Of a DNA stretch of 36,933 nucleotides, positions 1 to 8,049 are shown in pieces. The stretch lies in the NCBI GenBank assembly GCA_020846775.1, contig JADLDG010000029.1:1-36933 (forward strand), in the 5' to 3' direction. Within the stretch, counting starts at the first letter, position 1. The number at the start of each line of letters is the position of its first letter. The notes below the pieces were generated by a model. That model searched no databases. It was not told the origin of the DNA and saw nothing but the letters and a program-made list of their open reading frames with translations. The DNA is from Nitrospirota bacterium (GTDB taxonomy: Bacteria; Nitrospirota; 9FT-COMBO-42-15; HDB-SIOI813). The translations under genes were made by a program, and so were the position numbers.

Positions 1-1733
1 ACCTTATTTCAGTAGGTAAGGAAAAAGGCTATCTAACGTATGATGAGCTTAATAATGCCTTGCCTGAAGATTTTGTCTCCTCTGATGAGATGGATAGCAT
101 AATGATGATGTTCGGTGAGATGGAAATTGACATTGTTGATCAAATAGAAGAAGAAAATTATCAGAAACTTGTTAATGAAGAAGAGGTAGAGGAAGAAGAG
201 AAGGAAGAGAGAGATCTGAGTGTTGGGATAGCAAGGTTAGATGATCCTGTCAGGCTTTACCTGAAAGAAATGGGAGATGTATCCCTCTTAAGCAGGGAAG
301 GTGAGATCGAGATAGCTAAAAGGATTGAAGAAGGTAAAAGGGAGATTGAATCTATAATCTTTGGTATGCCTTTTACCATAAGTCAGATCGTTTTATTCGG
401 AGATAGACTGAAGACAGGTAAAGTCACACTTCATGAGTTTGTGTCTACATATGAAGAGGAAGATGTCGAGTTTGAGGAGATTGTTGAACAGGATATAGAG
501 GAGTTGAAGCACAAGACTTTGGCTGTGATTGAAAAGCTAAAAAGGACGTATAGAGAATTCAGGAATCAGCAGAAAAAAGTTAATTCCGGCACATTAAAAG
601 TGAAAGAACTTGCCAAGGCTAATTCCAAGATTTCAGCTATTAAGGCAAAGATAATTGAAGTAGTGGTTTCCCTTAATCTGAAAGCAAAGTTTATTGATAT
701 GATAGTGGAGAAGTTAAAAGAATACAATAAGGAAATACATCGCAAGGATAATGAGATTCAGGTCTGCAGCAGGAAAATGAAATGCAAGGCCGATGAGCTT
801 CCGGTAATTTTCGGTAAGATACAGGGGAATAAATTAAAATTAAAGAGACTGGCAGATAAGATCAATAAACGGGAGGAAGATATCCTGAGTTTGGAGAGGA
901 CCTGGTCTGCTGCTGTGGAATCTCTGAGATTAATTGAGAATGACGTTGTTATACCTTCACATGAACTTAAAGAGGCTGTAAAGGTATTAGAGATGGCAGA
1001 GTTACGGAGCAGGATTGCAAAGAGTGAGCTCATTGAAGCAAACCTTCGTTTGGTCGTAAGTATCGCTAAGAAATACACCAACCGCGGACTTCAGTTTCTT
1101 GACCTTATTCAGGAAGGAAACATTGGGCTGATGAAGGCAGTAGATAAGTTTGAATACAGACGTGGTTATAAGTTCAGTACCTATGCTACATGGTGGATAC
1201 GTCAGGCAATAACAAGGGCGATTGCTGATCAGGCACGGACAATCAGGATCCCTGTGCATATGATTGAAACTATCAACAAATTGATTCGTACATCAAGGCA
1301 GCTGGTACAGGAGATCGGCAGAGAACCAACTCCGGAAGAAATCGCTGCAGAGATGAAACTTCCTGTAGACAAGGTGAGGAAGGTTCTTAAGATCGCAAAA
1401 GAGCCTATTTCATTGGAGACCCCTGTTGGTGAGGAGGAAGACAGCCATCTCGGTGATTTCATTGAAGACAAAAAGGTGGTGTCTCCTCTGGAGGCAGCAG
1501 TTAAGGCAAACCTGCATGGGCAGATTGATTCTGTGTTACAGACACTTACGCCAAGGGAAGAAAAAGTACTGAGGCTGCGTTTTGGGATAGGCGAAATAAC
1601 GGATCATACTCTTGAGGAGGTCGGTCAGAGCTTTGATGTTACACGTGAAAGGATTAGACAAATTGAAGCTAAGGCCTTAAGAAAGCTGAGACACCCAAGC
1701 CGTAGTAAACGCCTCAAGAGCTTTATAGAGTAG
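1..1733 (+). CDS. rpoD: RNA polymerase primary sigma factor RpoD (5' truncated by window)
   Basis: This is the housekeeping sigma factor, which directs RNA polymerase to -10/-35 promoters. The frame is open from base 3 and reads [13 protein letters not shown], typical of sigma region 1.1, before the TTG at position 60. That TTG is therefore internal and the true start lies upstream of the window. Region 1.2 follows ([12 protein letters not shown]), then a charged non-conserved segment of roughly 220 residues. Region 2 is classical ([26 protein letters not shown], and the -10-reading [13 protein letters not shown]). Region 3 follows, then region 4 with the helix-turn-helix [20 protein letters not shown]. 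The stop codon lies 7 bp before a tRNA gene. Fully conserved; the only uncertainty is the missing N-terminus. Confidence 0.97.
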   Translation, partial: LISVGKEKGYLTYDELNNALPEDFVSSDEMDSIMMMFGEMEIDIVDQIEEENYQKLVNEEEVEEEEKEERDLSVGIARLDDPVRLYLKEMGDVSLLSREGEIEIAKRIEEGKREIESIIFGMPFTISQIVLFGDRLKTGKVTLHEFVSTYEEEDVEFEEIVEQDIEELKHKTLAVIEKLKRTYREFRNQQKKVNSGTLKVKELAKANSKISAIKAKIIEVVVSLNLKAKFIDMIVEKLKEYNKEIHRKDNEIQVCSRKMKCKADELPVIFGKIQGNKLKLKRLADKINKREEDILSLERTWSAAVESLRLIENDVVIPSHELKEAVKVLEMAELRSRIAKSELIEANLRLVVSIAKKYTNRGLQFLDLIQEGNIGLMKAVDKFEYRRGYKFSTYATWWIRQAITRAIADQARTIRIPVHMIETINKLIRTSRQLVQEIGREPTPEEIAAEMKLPVDKVRKVLKIAKEPISLETPVGEEEDSHLGDFIEDKKVVSPLEAAVKANLHGQIDSVLQTLTPREEKVLRLRFGIGEITDHTLEEVGQSFDVTRERIRQIEAKALRKLRHPSRSKRLKSFIE

Positions 1734-1740
1734 GATTGCA

Positions 1741-1816
1741 GGGCCCATAGCTCAGTTGGTAGAGCTACCGGCTCATAACCGGTTGGTCCCAGGTTCAAGT
1801 CCTGGTGGGCCCACCA
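1741..1816 (+). tRNA. tRNA with CAT anticodon (elongator Met or lysidine-modified Ile2)
   Basis: A complete 76-nt cloverleaf. The acceptor stem is GGGCCCA/TGGGCCC, the anticodon stem ACCGG/CCGGT with loop CTCATAA (anticodon CAT), and the T arm CCAGG-TTCAAGT-CCTGG. The discriminator A and CCA are genome-encoded. It is not the initiator: position 1 pairs with position 72, and the three G-C pairs typical of initiator anticodon stems are absent. GGGCC-type acceptor stems are common in Ile tRNAs, so Ile2(CAT), modified by TilS, is as likely as elongator Met. A small inverted repeat, ACCATG-TTTAA-CATGGT (1813-1829), starts at the CCA end and could form a trailer hairpin. The gene sits 7 bp after rpoD and is probably co-transcribed with it. 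Confidence 0.95.
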
Positions 1817-1838
1817 TGTTTAACATGGTATTATGCAG

Positions 1839-1866
1839 TTGTAAGTTTTATTATGTATGATATAAT
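1839..1866 (+). promoter_or_regulatory. Putative sigma-70 promoter upstream of the zinc-ribbon gene
   Basis: TTGTAA (1839-1844), a 16-bp spacer and a perfect TATAAT (1861-1866). The predicted start (about 1873) is only about 7 nt before the ATG at 1880, and no Shine-Dalgarno sequence is visible, so the mRNA would be nearly leaderless if this promoter is used. Confidence 0.4.
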
Positions 1867-1879
1867 TTAAAGTTCACTT

Positions 1880-2611
1880 ATGGATTTTATACAATATGAC
1901 CAGCTAAGGATTCTTGTTCAACTTCAGGATAAAGACTTCCGCATTGCAGGGATAGTAGAAAAGCAAAAGAACCTGCCGTCTATCATTGCCTCGATTAGGG
2001 GCAGCCTTGATAAAGCACAACAGGAGTTATCAGAGGCGTCTGCCGGTTTTGATTCTGCTACCAAGGAGCGAAAAAACCTTGAGAGTTCGCTCAAGGATGC
2101 AGAGACCAAGGTAACTAAACTTAAAGAGAAAATCCCTGAGATTAAGACAAATAAGGAATATCATGCACTGCTCAAGGAAATTGAGTCTGCAGGACAGGAT
2201 AAGTCTGAAATAGAAGAAAAGATATTAGTCCTGTTTGAAATGCTTGATGAATTAAAGGTAAAGCGATCAGAGAAGGAAAATGTAGTTAAGGAAGCAGAGA
2301 AGGTATTTAACAGGGAGAAGGAAGTAATTGAAAAGGATTATGAGAAACTTGCTGAAATTTTAAAGGATCTGGAATCTCAAAAAAGCGACATCGTAGCCGG
2401 TATGGATCCTAAACTTCTTTCTGAATATAACCGGCTTCTTAGTGACAAAAAGGGGTTAGCTGTCGTAACTGTGAAAAATGAGCACTGTCTTGGCTGTCAT
2501 ATGCGCGTCCCGCCTCAGGTCTTTGCTGAAATAAAAAAGAATGAAAAGATAAGCTACTGTTTAAACTGCAAGAGGATCCTCTATTGGAAACCACAAGACA
2601 CAGCATCCTGA
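1880..2611 (+). CDS. Coiled-coil protein with C-terminal C4 zinc ribbon
   Basis: A 243-residue cytoplasmic protein. Residues ~10-190 form a long charged coiled coil (K/E-rich heptads). The C-terminus is a zinc ribbon with two CxxC pairs (CLGC ... CLNC) about 25 residues apart. This matches the widespread zf-RING_7/DUF164 (CT398-like) family, which often sits beside RNase H and rnpB; members have been linked to assembly or chaperone roles, but the function is not settled. The ATG at 1880 gives the usual family N-terminus (QLRILVQLQDKD). The downstream RNase H frame begins inside its last codons, indicating translational coupling. Confidence 0.85.
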   Translation: MDFIQYDQLRILVQLQDKDFRIAGIVEKQKNLPSIIASIRGSLDKAQQELSEASAGFDSATKERKNLESSLKDAETKVTKLKEKIPEIKTNKEYHALLKEIESAGQDKSEIEEKILVLFEMLDELKVKRSEKENVVKEAEKVFNREKEVIEKDYEKLAEILKDLESQKSDIVAGMDPKLLSEYNRLLSDKKGLAVVTVKNEHCLGCHMRVPPQVFAEIKKNEKISYCLNCKRILYWKPQDTAS

Positions 2612-3006
2612 AAATCTTTACAGACGGAGTTGCAAGGGGAAATCCAGGTGAAGGTGGTTTTGGGGTAATCATTAAGGATTCTGACGGCTGCGTAATAGAA
2701 GAAGTTGGCGGATATATCGGAATTACAACGAATAATGTTGCTGAATATACTGCACTGTTAAATGCATTGAAGACCTCTTTGAAATACAATGCCGGGAAAA
2801 TTGTTGTTTACTCAGATTCAGAGCTTATGGTAAGACAGCTTAACGGTATATATAAGGTTAGAAATGAGGGTCTTTTGCCATTGTATAAAGAGGCAAAAGA
2901 ATTGACTTCCCAATTCAGGGATTTTACTATTGAACATATTCCGCGTGAAAAAAACAGAGAAGCGGATGCCCTGGCAAATAAGGCAGTGGACAGAAAGCAT
3001 TCCTGA
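2584..3006 (+). CDS. Ribonuclease HI family protein
   Basis: A 140-residue protein that cleaves the RNA strand of RNA-DNA hybrids. The four catalytic carboxylates are present: D14 (FTDG), E54 (NNVAEYTALL), D78 (YSDSEL) and D128 (EADALAN). Length and the loop after strand 1 (ARGNPGEGG) match the RNase HI subfamily often encoded near rpoD in Gram-negative anaerobes rather than E. coli RnhA, which has an extra basic protrusion. The TTG start overlaps the zinc-ribbon gene by 28 nt, with AAGAGG a few bases upstream as ribosome-binding site; no ATG lies before the first catalytic motif. The symbol is withheld because rnhA may be a separate gene in this genome. Confidence 0.88.
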   Translation: METTRHSILKIFTDGVARGNPGEGGFGVIIKDSDGCVIEEVGGYIGITTNNVAEYTALLNALKTSLKYNAGKIVVYSDSELMVRQLNGIYKVRNEGLLPLYKEAKELTSQFRDFTIEHIPREKNREADALANKAVDRKHS

Positions 3007-3060
3007 TCCTGAGTCCAAACTCTGAATAATCAATATCATAAGCTGCATTAGACAAAATGC

Positions 3061-3110
3061 TTGAAAGATTTGTGATTTGGATTTAATATTATTAAGGGCT
3101 AAGATATAAG
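3061..3110 (+). promoter_or_regulatory. Candidate promoter(s) for rnpB
   Basis: Two overlapping weak matches precede the RNase P RNA: TTGAAA-N17-TAATAT (3061-3089) and TTGGAT-N17-TAAGAT (3077-3105). The second would start transcription about 3112, some 20 nt before the mature 5' end. Neither is consensus, but the RNA needs a promoter here or read-through from the RNase H gene. Confidence 0.35.
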
Positions 3111-3130
3111 GAATTTAGATTCCAAATTTC

Positions 3131-3576
3131 GGACTAAGTAAGACAGATGATCGCTCTGTCCCGTTTCGTGGACAGGGAGGAAAGTCCGAACTCCGCAGGG
3201 CGCGGTGCTGGCTAACAACCAGTGGGGGTGACCCTAAGGAAAGTGACACATAAAACAAACCGCTAGGAAAGCCTTAATGGCTTTCACTTGTAGCTATTGG
3301 CTAATAGCTATAAGCTATTAGTGAAGATGCGAAGTATCTTCCTAGTAAGGGTGAAACGGCGAGGTAAGAGCTCACCGCTCCATTGGTAACAATGGAGGCA
3401 CGGTAAACCCCACCAGGAGCAAGACCAAATAGGGGGACGATTGAGGGCTGCCCGTCCGAGTCTCCGGGTTAGGTCGCTTAAGGTCCTGAGCAATCAGGGT
3501 CTCAGAGGAATGATCATCGCTTTCGTCCTGGTAACGGGATGGGAGAACAGAATTCGGCTTACGTCTTACTTAGTCC
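3131..3576 (+). ncRNA. rnpB: RNase P RNA, bacterial type A, with enlarged P12
   Basis: The catalytic RNA of RNase P, which matures tRNA 5' ends. The ends form a perfect 14-bp P1 helix (GGACTAAGTAAGAC with GTCTTACTTAGTCC). The conserved P4 strands are visible as GAGGAAAGTCCGAACTCC (3177-3194) and ACAGAATTCGGCTTA (3549-3563 region). Other conserved blocks are present: AAACCGC, AAGGGTGAAACGG, GGTAAGAGCTCACCG, CGGTAAACCCCACC and GCAAGACCAAATAGG. The arm corresponding to P12 (3264-3346, closed by CTAGGAA/TTCCTAG) is about 83 nt, against roughly 20 in E. coli, and carries AT-rich repeats. No protein-coding reading of this stretch is needed. Confidence 0.97.
3264..3346 (+). repeat. Repeat-rich expansion in the P12 arm of RNase P RNA
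   Basis: Inside the closing stem lie three sub-hairpins: AGCC-TTAAT-GGCT (3271-3283); an arm closed by TTCACT/AGTGAA (3284-3326); and AAGAT-GCGAAGT-ATCTT. The middle arm contains three copies of a TAGCTAT-like word and a perfect 8-bp stem, TAATAGCT-ATA-AGCTATTA (3303-3321). Confidence 0.7.
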
Positions 3577-3578
3577 GT

Positions 3579-3612
3579 AAAAAATCATCAGGGTGGGTAA
3601 TTCCCACCCTGA
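3579..3612 (-). terminator. Rho-independent terminator of the hemerythrin gene
   Basis: On the minus strand a 10-bp G/C-rich stem (TCAGGGTGGG/CCCACCCTGA, 5-nt loop) is followed by TG and then A plus six T. On the plus strand the hairpin lacks a T run, so it serves the leftward hemerythrin transcript. It abuts the 3' end of rnpB (3576) and so keeps antisense RNA out of that gene. Confidence 0.7.
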
Positions 3613-3645
3613 AACTTAATGTGCAGGTATTGACATAAGGCTACT

Positions 3646-4197
3646 TTAGGACAATTCTTTGGATAGTTGTTCAACAAGGTTAGCATACTTCTGCCAGCCG
3701 CCTTCTCCGAGTTTTTCTTTTTCAACTATCTCAAATTTCTTTAAGAGTTCTTCCTGAAACGACTCCGGCAGGATGTTATCGGCCATCATATAAAGTATGC
3801 CGTCTTCTTTAGGAATATGCTGTGACAGCAGATCCGAATAATTCCGTGCATTCTCAGCAATTGCCTTCTTGAAGCTATTATCTCCTGCAGCATATTTCTC
3901 AATACTTTCAGCTAATCCCCTTGCAAAGCTCCGCCCTTCATCATGTTCAATCAGCATCATTCCGATTGGGCCTCCCTCCCTCGGGAATCCCCTCTCTTCC
4001 ATGGCCTGGAATAGCAGGTCCTCCTCTTTTCCATGATGATAATTATCTGCAAAAGTCTTAATAAAGTCTGAAGCTTTCTTCAGTGAATCTGCAGGTACAT
4101 CAGCCCCCTGGTCTAACTTTTTGGCCACCTTTTGTAAGATGTCAAGCATCTTCTCTATCAGTCTGTGGTCTTTCTTTAGCGCCTCAGTTGCTACCAT
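3646..4197 (-). CDS. Hemerythrin HHE-domain protein
   Basis: A 183-residue soluble four-helix protein with a hemerythrin-like cation-binding fold and a probable non-heme diiron site that binds O2, NO or iron. Likely ligands are H10 (KKDHRLIE), the HH..E cluster in NYHHGKEEDLLF, H84 in LIEHDEGRSF, and HIPKEDGILY. Length and motif order match the stand-alone HHE family. The start has a strong ribosome-binding site, AGGAGGTAATAATACA-ATG. It is the last gene of the leftward block but has its own promoter with an FNR-like palindrome (4241-4283) and its own terminator, so it is probably a separate redox-regulated unit. Actual ligand (O2, NO or iron) cannot be read from sequence. Confidence 0.88.
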   Translation of the reverse strand: MVATEALKKDHRLIEKMLDILQKVAKKLDQGADVPADSLKKASDFIKTFADNYHHGKEEDLLFQAMEERGFPREGGPIGMMLIEHDEGRSFARGLAESIEKYAAGDNSFKKAIAENARNYSDLLSQHIPKEDGILYMMADNILPESFQEELLKKFEIVEKEKLGEGGWQKYANLVEQLSKELS

Positions 4198-4240
4198 TGT
4201 ATTATTACCTCCTGTTGTAAGGTGAATTTACCTATATACT

Positions 4241-4283
4241 ATCATACTATATTTGTTAGTGACATTGTATGATATTTATCATA
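4241..4283 (-). promoter_or_regulatory. Hemerythrin promoter with FNR/CRP-family-like operator
   Basis: On the minus strand a -10 candidate TATGAT occupies 4246-4241, placing +1 at 4234. A perfect 7-2-7 palindrome, TATGATATTTATCATA (4268-4283), holds the core TGAT-N4-ATCA, the spacing and half-sites of FNR-type boxes (TTGAT-N4-ATCAA). Its centre falls at -41.5 from the predicted start, the classic class II activator position. No good -35 is present, as expected for an activated promoter. Confidence 0.55.
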
Positions 4284-4323
4284 TTGCCAGACAAATTTAT
4301 GCTGGACGATTCTAAGCCAATTT

Positions 4324-5067
4324 TCACAATGGCTCTGAAATGCCGAGTCTCCTGACCATCAGAAAATGCATTGCAAGCAAACCGACAGTAATCCAGGGTA
4401 GTATTACTACATGAAAGGCAAAGAACCTTGTTAGTGCAAGCTGGCCAACTGCATCTCCCCCTTTAAGAAGATAAGTAAAATATTTTCCAAGAATGGGAAA
4501 TGTAGATGGTATCTCTGCACCTATTGTCGTTGCCCAGAATGAGACCTGGTTCCATGGCAGAAGATAACCTGTAAATCCAAAGGCCATAACAAGTAATAAA
4601 AGGGTGATCCCAATGACCCAGTTCATATCCCTCGGATGTTTATACGCACCATGAAAATAAATCCTTATCATATGTATAAGCACAGTAATAACCATAATAT
4701 TTGCTGCCCAGTGGTGAAATCCACGTACCATCCATCCAAAAGGGACATTGTTGGTGATATGGACTACACTGTCATATGCCTGATCAATAGTTGGCCTGTA
4801 ATACATAAGCAGGAGTATACCGGTTATTATATTAGTTACAAAGAGGAGGAAAGTGAAACCGCCGAAACAAAACCAGAAATTGACATGTTTTGGCACAGGC
4901 TTCTTAAGTATCTTCTGAAGGGCTGTCCTGAGATCAAGCCTGTCGTCAAGTTCACCATATAGAAAGCCGGTGGCGAGCCCAAACCAGTTAATAATCCATC
5001 GCAGGTTGACACTGCGCTCAATCTTGTCCAGCCACGTACGTCTTTTTTTTATCTTATTATTACTCAT
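4324..5067 (-). CDS. Cytochrome b6-type subunit of a Rieske/cytochrome b complex
   Basis: A 247-residue membrane protein carrying the N-terminal, two-heme half of cytochrome b. Four transmembrane helices are evident. Heme ligands are H118 or H119 with H132 on the first pair and H219 with H234 on the second. The 15-residue spacing of the last pair is the b6 type rather than the mitochondrial 14. The Qo-site half (subunit IV with PEWY) is absent from this gene and from the window. It follows the Rieske gene by 32 nt. The start lies in three tandem GCAATGAG-like copies that create two tiny overlapping ORFs just upstream; the chosen ATG is the one leading to MSNNKIKKRR. Codons 6-9 contain a run of eight A, a possible slippage site. 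Confidence 0.93.
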   Translation of the reverse strand: MSNNKIKKRRTWLDKIERSVNLRWIINWFGLATGFLYGELDDRLDLRTALQKILKKPVPKHVNFWFCFGGFTFLLFVTNIITGILLLMYYRPTIDQAYDSVVHITNNVPFGWMVRGFHHWAANIMVITVLIHMIRIYFHGAYKHPRDMNWVIGITLLLLVMAFGFTGYLLPWNQVSFWATTIGAEIPSTFPILGKYFTYLLKGGDAVGQLALTRFFAFHVVILPWITVGLLAMHFLMVRRLGISEPL

Positions 5068-5099
5068 TGCTCATTGCTTTACACTCATTGCTTCTTATA

Positions 5100-5537
5100 T
5101 CATCCCACGACTATCTTATCCCCGGTAATCTTTACATCGTAACTTGGAAGCGGACGAGGCGGCGGGCCGGCCACTACTGTCCCATTCAGATCATAAGTGC
5201 CTGCATGACACGGGCAGACGAGTCTGTTCTGTTCCGGATGCCAGTTAACTATGCATCCCAGGTGAGTACAGATAAGTGAAAGGGCATACAGCGTTTCGTT
5301 GCTCTTGATGATGCCGACCGGTTTGCCCCCGATTACAAGCTTTTTCATGCCACCTTCAGGGAGGTCGGCGGCAGGGAAAGAGACTTTATCTTCACCAGGA
5401 GGCCCTGCTGTCTTTTCCGTAGGCCATATATACCTGATACCTGCGAAACCGGATAACCCAGCTGCACAAGCGGCCCAGATACCTATCAGGACATTAATAG
5501 CTGTAGTTAAGAAATTCCGTCTTGATACTTCTTCCAT
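5100..5537 (-). CDS. Rieske 2Fe-2S protein of a cytochrome bc-type complex
   Basis: A 145-residue membrane-anchored iron-sulfur protein that would accept electrons from quinol beside cytochrome b. The N-terminus SRRNFL plus a hydrophobic helix (residues ~12-37) looks like a Tat-type signal anchor. Cluster ligands are C90 and H92 in CTHLGC and C108 and H111 in CPCHAG; C95 and C110 form the usual disulfide. The C-terminal GPPPRPLPSYDV is the conserved proline loop. It begins 6 nt after the cytochrome c stop and precedes the b6-type subunit, so the three form one complex operon. No strong ribosome-binding site is visible, which suggests translational coupling. Confidence 0.94.
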   Translation of the reverse strand: MEEVSRRNFLTTAINVLIGIWAACAAGLSGFAGIRYIWPTEKTAGPPGEDKVSFPAADLPEGGMKKLVIGGKPVGIIKSNETLYALSLICTHLGCIVNWHPEQNRLVCPCHAGTYDLNGTVVAGPPPRPLPSYDVKITGDKIVVG

Positions 5538-5543
5538 ATGTAT

Positions 5544-5990
5544 CTAATTCGTCTTATTCACTTCCCTGGCAAAAGTCCTTATATAGTGTATAACGGCCCA
5601 TCTCTGCTCCGGCTTCATGATTTCTTCCCTTGCGAACATCCTGGTTCCGTGTACACCCTTGGAGACAGAATAAAACAGCATACCGTCCGACTTATCCGAT
5701 ATCGCGGATGATTTCGTAAAGTCCCGCGGCATTGGTTTATACTTACCGATAACAGCGGCATTTCCCTTGCCGTCGCCGTGTACGCCATGGCATACCTCGC
5801 AATGACCTGTATAGAGCGCACGCCCTTCCCTTAATGTAGCCAGATTAAATGGCAGGGGGTTTTTCTTGTTTATATATTCCTGAGGATAAAAACCAGGGTC
5901 CGTAGTTGGGTCGTTTTCGGCAAAAGACATTAAAGGAAATACCAGCATCATTGCTGATACAATAAGTACCATTTTACATAGATTATTCAT
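5544..5990 (-). CDS. Periplasmic monoheme cytochrome c (class I-like)
   Basis: A 148-residue exported cytochrome with a signal peptide (residues 1-24, ending SFA-EN) and one CxxCH heme site (C64-E-V-C-H68). M118 in GTRMF is a plausible sixth ligand. The motif context (GHCEVCHGVHGDGKG) is typical of cytochromes serving bc-type or alternative complex III modules. It is the first gene of the cyt c-Rieske-cyt b set and would take electrons from the Rieske centre. It starts 19 nt after glmM with a good ribosome-binding site (GGAGGTGTTATG); no promoter is seen in that gap, so it may be transcribed from the upstream ftsH-glmM operon. Confidence 0.9.
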   Translation of the reverse strand: MNNLCKMVLIVSAMMLVFPLMSFAENDPTTDPGFYPQEYINKKNPLPFNLATLREGRALYTGHCEVCHGVHGDGKGNAAVIGKYKPMPRDFTKSSAISDKSDGMLFYSVSKGVHGTRMFAREEIMKPEQRWAVIHYIRTFAREVNKTN

Positions 5991-6009
5991 AACACCTCCG
6001 TATCTTGTA

Positions 6010-7374
6010 TCAAGTCACCCCGATATATTTATGAACTGCATCAGAAACAGTATCAATTACTTCTAATATTTCTTCGTGTGTCTCGCCCTCGACCATTATT
6101 CGAAGGAGAGTCTCGGTACCTGAGTATCTTACAACAATTCGACCCCTTCCTTCCAGCTTTTTTTCTGACTCTCTGACGATCCTGTTAAAGTCGCGCAAGG
6201 TTTCGAGCGGCTTCTTCTCTTTCACCTTGATATTGACTAATTTTTGAGGAAAAGTTTTCATGCAGGATGCCAGATCAGACAGTCCCTTTCCTGTCTGCTG
6301 CATCATCGTCAAAACCTGCAGCGCCGTTATAAGGCCATCACCTGTAGTATTGTAATCCAGGAAAATTAAGTGTCCTGACTGTTCCCCGCCGAGGTTGTAG
6401 TTGTTTTTTATCATCTCTTCCATGACATATCTGTCTCCAACCTGTGTCCTGACAACGCGTATGCCCGCTTCTTTCATTGCGATATCAAGACCGAAGTTGC
6501 TCATAACGGTTGCGACGAGTGTGTCATGAGACAACCTTCCTAATCTTTTATACTCGATGGCACACATTGCCAGCAGCTTATCGCCGTCCACTACTTCACC
6601 TTTTTCGTCAACCATTATTAACCTGTCTGCATCTCCGTCATGAGCCAGTCCGATATGAGCGTTGTGTTCTTTAACGAGACGTTGAACTGCCTCCGGATGC
6701 AGGGAACCGCACGAACGATTAATATTCACACCGTCAGGTTTATCACCAATCGTAATTACATCTGCCCCGAGTTCCCGCAATACTGTGGGTGTTATCTTGT
6801 AAGCCGCACCGTTTGAGCAGTCTATGACAACCTTGAGCCCTCCGAAGTCAAGCCCTTTCGGGATACTGTTTTTTACAAACTCGATGTATCTGCCTTCTGC
6901 ATCGTCAATCCGGAAGGCCTTCCCAAGCCCCTCACCCGTAGGTCTCAGATTGTCTGTCTCTCCAGAATCAATGAGCTTCTCAATTTCAAGTTCATGATCA
7001 TCCGGAAGTTTGAAACCATCTTCAGAGAAGAATTTAATCCCATTATCTTCAAAAAGATTATGGGATGCAGATATAACAACACCTGCATCTGCCCTGAAAC
7101 TCCGGGTTAAAAAGGCAATAGCGGGAGTCGGCATGGGACCGACGAGCAGGACATCAACCCCCATTGAGCAGATGCCGGCAGTAAGTGCGCCTTCAAACAT
7201 ATAACCCGACAGACGGGTATCCTTTCCTATTACTATCCTGTGATGGCCTACCTTATTCTTTTTCTTCTTGAAAAAATATGCCGCTGCCCTTCCCAGACGG
7301 ACAGTCATTTCGGCTGTCAATGGTTCTACGTTTGCTATACCCCTGATACCATCTGTACCAAATAATTTTCTCAT
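6010..7374 (-). CDS. glmM: Phosphoglucosamine mutase
   Basis: Converts glucosamine-6-phosphate to glucosamine-1-phosphate for UDP-GlcNAc and hence peptidoglycan and LPS. At 454 residues it has the expected length. It starts with FGTDGIRG. The phospho-serine loop is SASHN with catalytic S104; the metal loop is DGDADR; the sugar-binding loop is GGEQSGH; the phosphate-binding loop is [12 protein letters not shown]. The ATG overlaps the cdaR stop by four bases (ATGA). The cdaA-cdaR-glmM linkage is conserved across phyla, and in Firmicutes GlmM binds and restrains CdaA, tying c-di-AMP output to wall synthesis. Confidence 0.97.
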   Translation of the reverse strand: MRKLFGTDGIRGIANVEPLTAEMTVRLGRAAAYFFKKKKNKVGHHRIVIGKDTRLSGYMFEGALTAGICSMGVDVLLVGPMPTPAIAFLTRSFRADAGVVISASHNLFEDNGIKFFSEDGFKLPDDHELEIEKLIDSGETDNLRPTGEGLGKAFRIDDAEGRYIEFVKNSIPKGLDFGGLKVVIDCSNGAAYKITPTVLRELGADVITIGDKPDGVNINRSCGSLHPEAVQRLVKEHNAHIGLAHDGDADRLIMVDEKGEVVDGDKLLAMCAIEYKRLGRLSHDTLVATVMSNFGLDIAMKEAGIRVVRTQVGDRYVMEEMIKNNYNLGGEQSGHLIFLDYNTTGDGLITALQVLTMMQQTGKGLSDLASCMKTFPQKLVNIKVKEKKPLETLRDFNRIVRESEKKLEGRGRIVVRYSGTETLLRIMVEGETHEEILEVIDTVSDAVHKYIGVT

Positions 7375-8039
7375 ATTTTACTTATCTCCACATAAACCGT
7401 AATAACCCTTTTTCCTAAAACCCTTACATTATGAAAAGGGGTGTCTATCTTGACTTCCCGGGTGAAACTGTTTTTTCTGCCGGTAATGTCTATCTCCGGC
7501 CCTTTCAGAACAGATAGTGATGTCACCTCGTACTCTGAACCTTCCACTGTAACCAGTGGCGGATTAATTGATATCCTGCGGAGTTTATATCCGGGCTCCG
7601 GCATTCCTGTAATATTAATCTGCACCTTTACATCTTTCTTTACTGAGTTAACTACATCAATCTTAATCTTTTTTGGGTCTATTCTGATTACTTCCATATT
7701 AGTGCCATGAGGAATGTTTATGTTGCTGTTATCAATAGCATAGAATCTCCCGCCTGCCTTCACCTTTGAAAGATCAAGGCTTACACTCAATTGAGTCGGG
7801 TCAAGATCTCTGAGTACATTTTGTCTTCCCCTTAATCTGACGTTAATACGGTCCTCGAAGTTCCCTATAACCATCATATCTTCAGGAATATTTTTGAGCT
7901 CAAGTGGAAGGACATAATTGACCTCAAGGGTATCTCTCATGGATATGGGGGAGATATAAAACCATAAGACAATAGCAAAAAAGAGTGAAGCAAATTTTAA
8001 GAATGCATTTTCTAATATAAGGTTCCTGATGTAACTCAT
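7371..8039 (-). CDS. cdaR: CdaR/YbbR-domain regulator of diadenylate cyclase
   Basis: A 222-residue protein anchored by one N-terminal helix ([17 protein letters not shown], ~13-30), followed by two YbbR-type beta domains facing the periplasm (~35-115 and ~130-215). The second ends in the typical INITG-PEPGY-L-ISINPP-VTVEG pattern. In known systems CdaR binds CdaA through the membrane helices and tunes its activity. Here it has two YbbR repeats rather than the three or four common in Firmicutes. It lies between cdaA (10-nt gap) and glmM (4-nt overlap). Confidence 0.9.
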   Translation of the reverse strand: MSYIRNLILENAFLKFASLFFAIVLWFYISPISMRDTLEVNYVLPLELKNIPEDMMVIGNFEDRINVRLRGRQNVLRDLDPTQLSVSLDLSKVKAGGRFYAIDNSNINIPHGTNMEVIRIDPKKIKIDVVNSVKKDVKVQINITGMPEPGYKLRRISINPPLVTVEGSEYEVTSLSVLKGPEIDITGRKNSFTREVKIDTPFHNVRVLGKRVITVYVEISKI

Positions 8040-8049
8040 CTTCCCTGTT

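Noticed and set aside
60-62. TTG as the start of the sigma factor
   Set aside because: The frame is open to base 3 and upstream codons encode typical region 1.1 residues, so the gene is truncated by the window edge.
1813-1829. Terminator after the tRNA
   Set aside because: The hairpin ACCATG-TTTAA-CATGGT has only six weak pairs and no following T run; kept only as a possible trailer hairpin.
3441-3638. 65-codon ORF on the plus strand
   Set aside because: It lies inside the RNase P RNA and its terminator; no coding signature.
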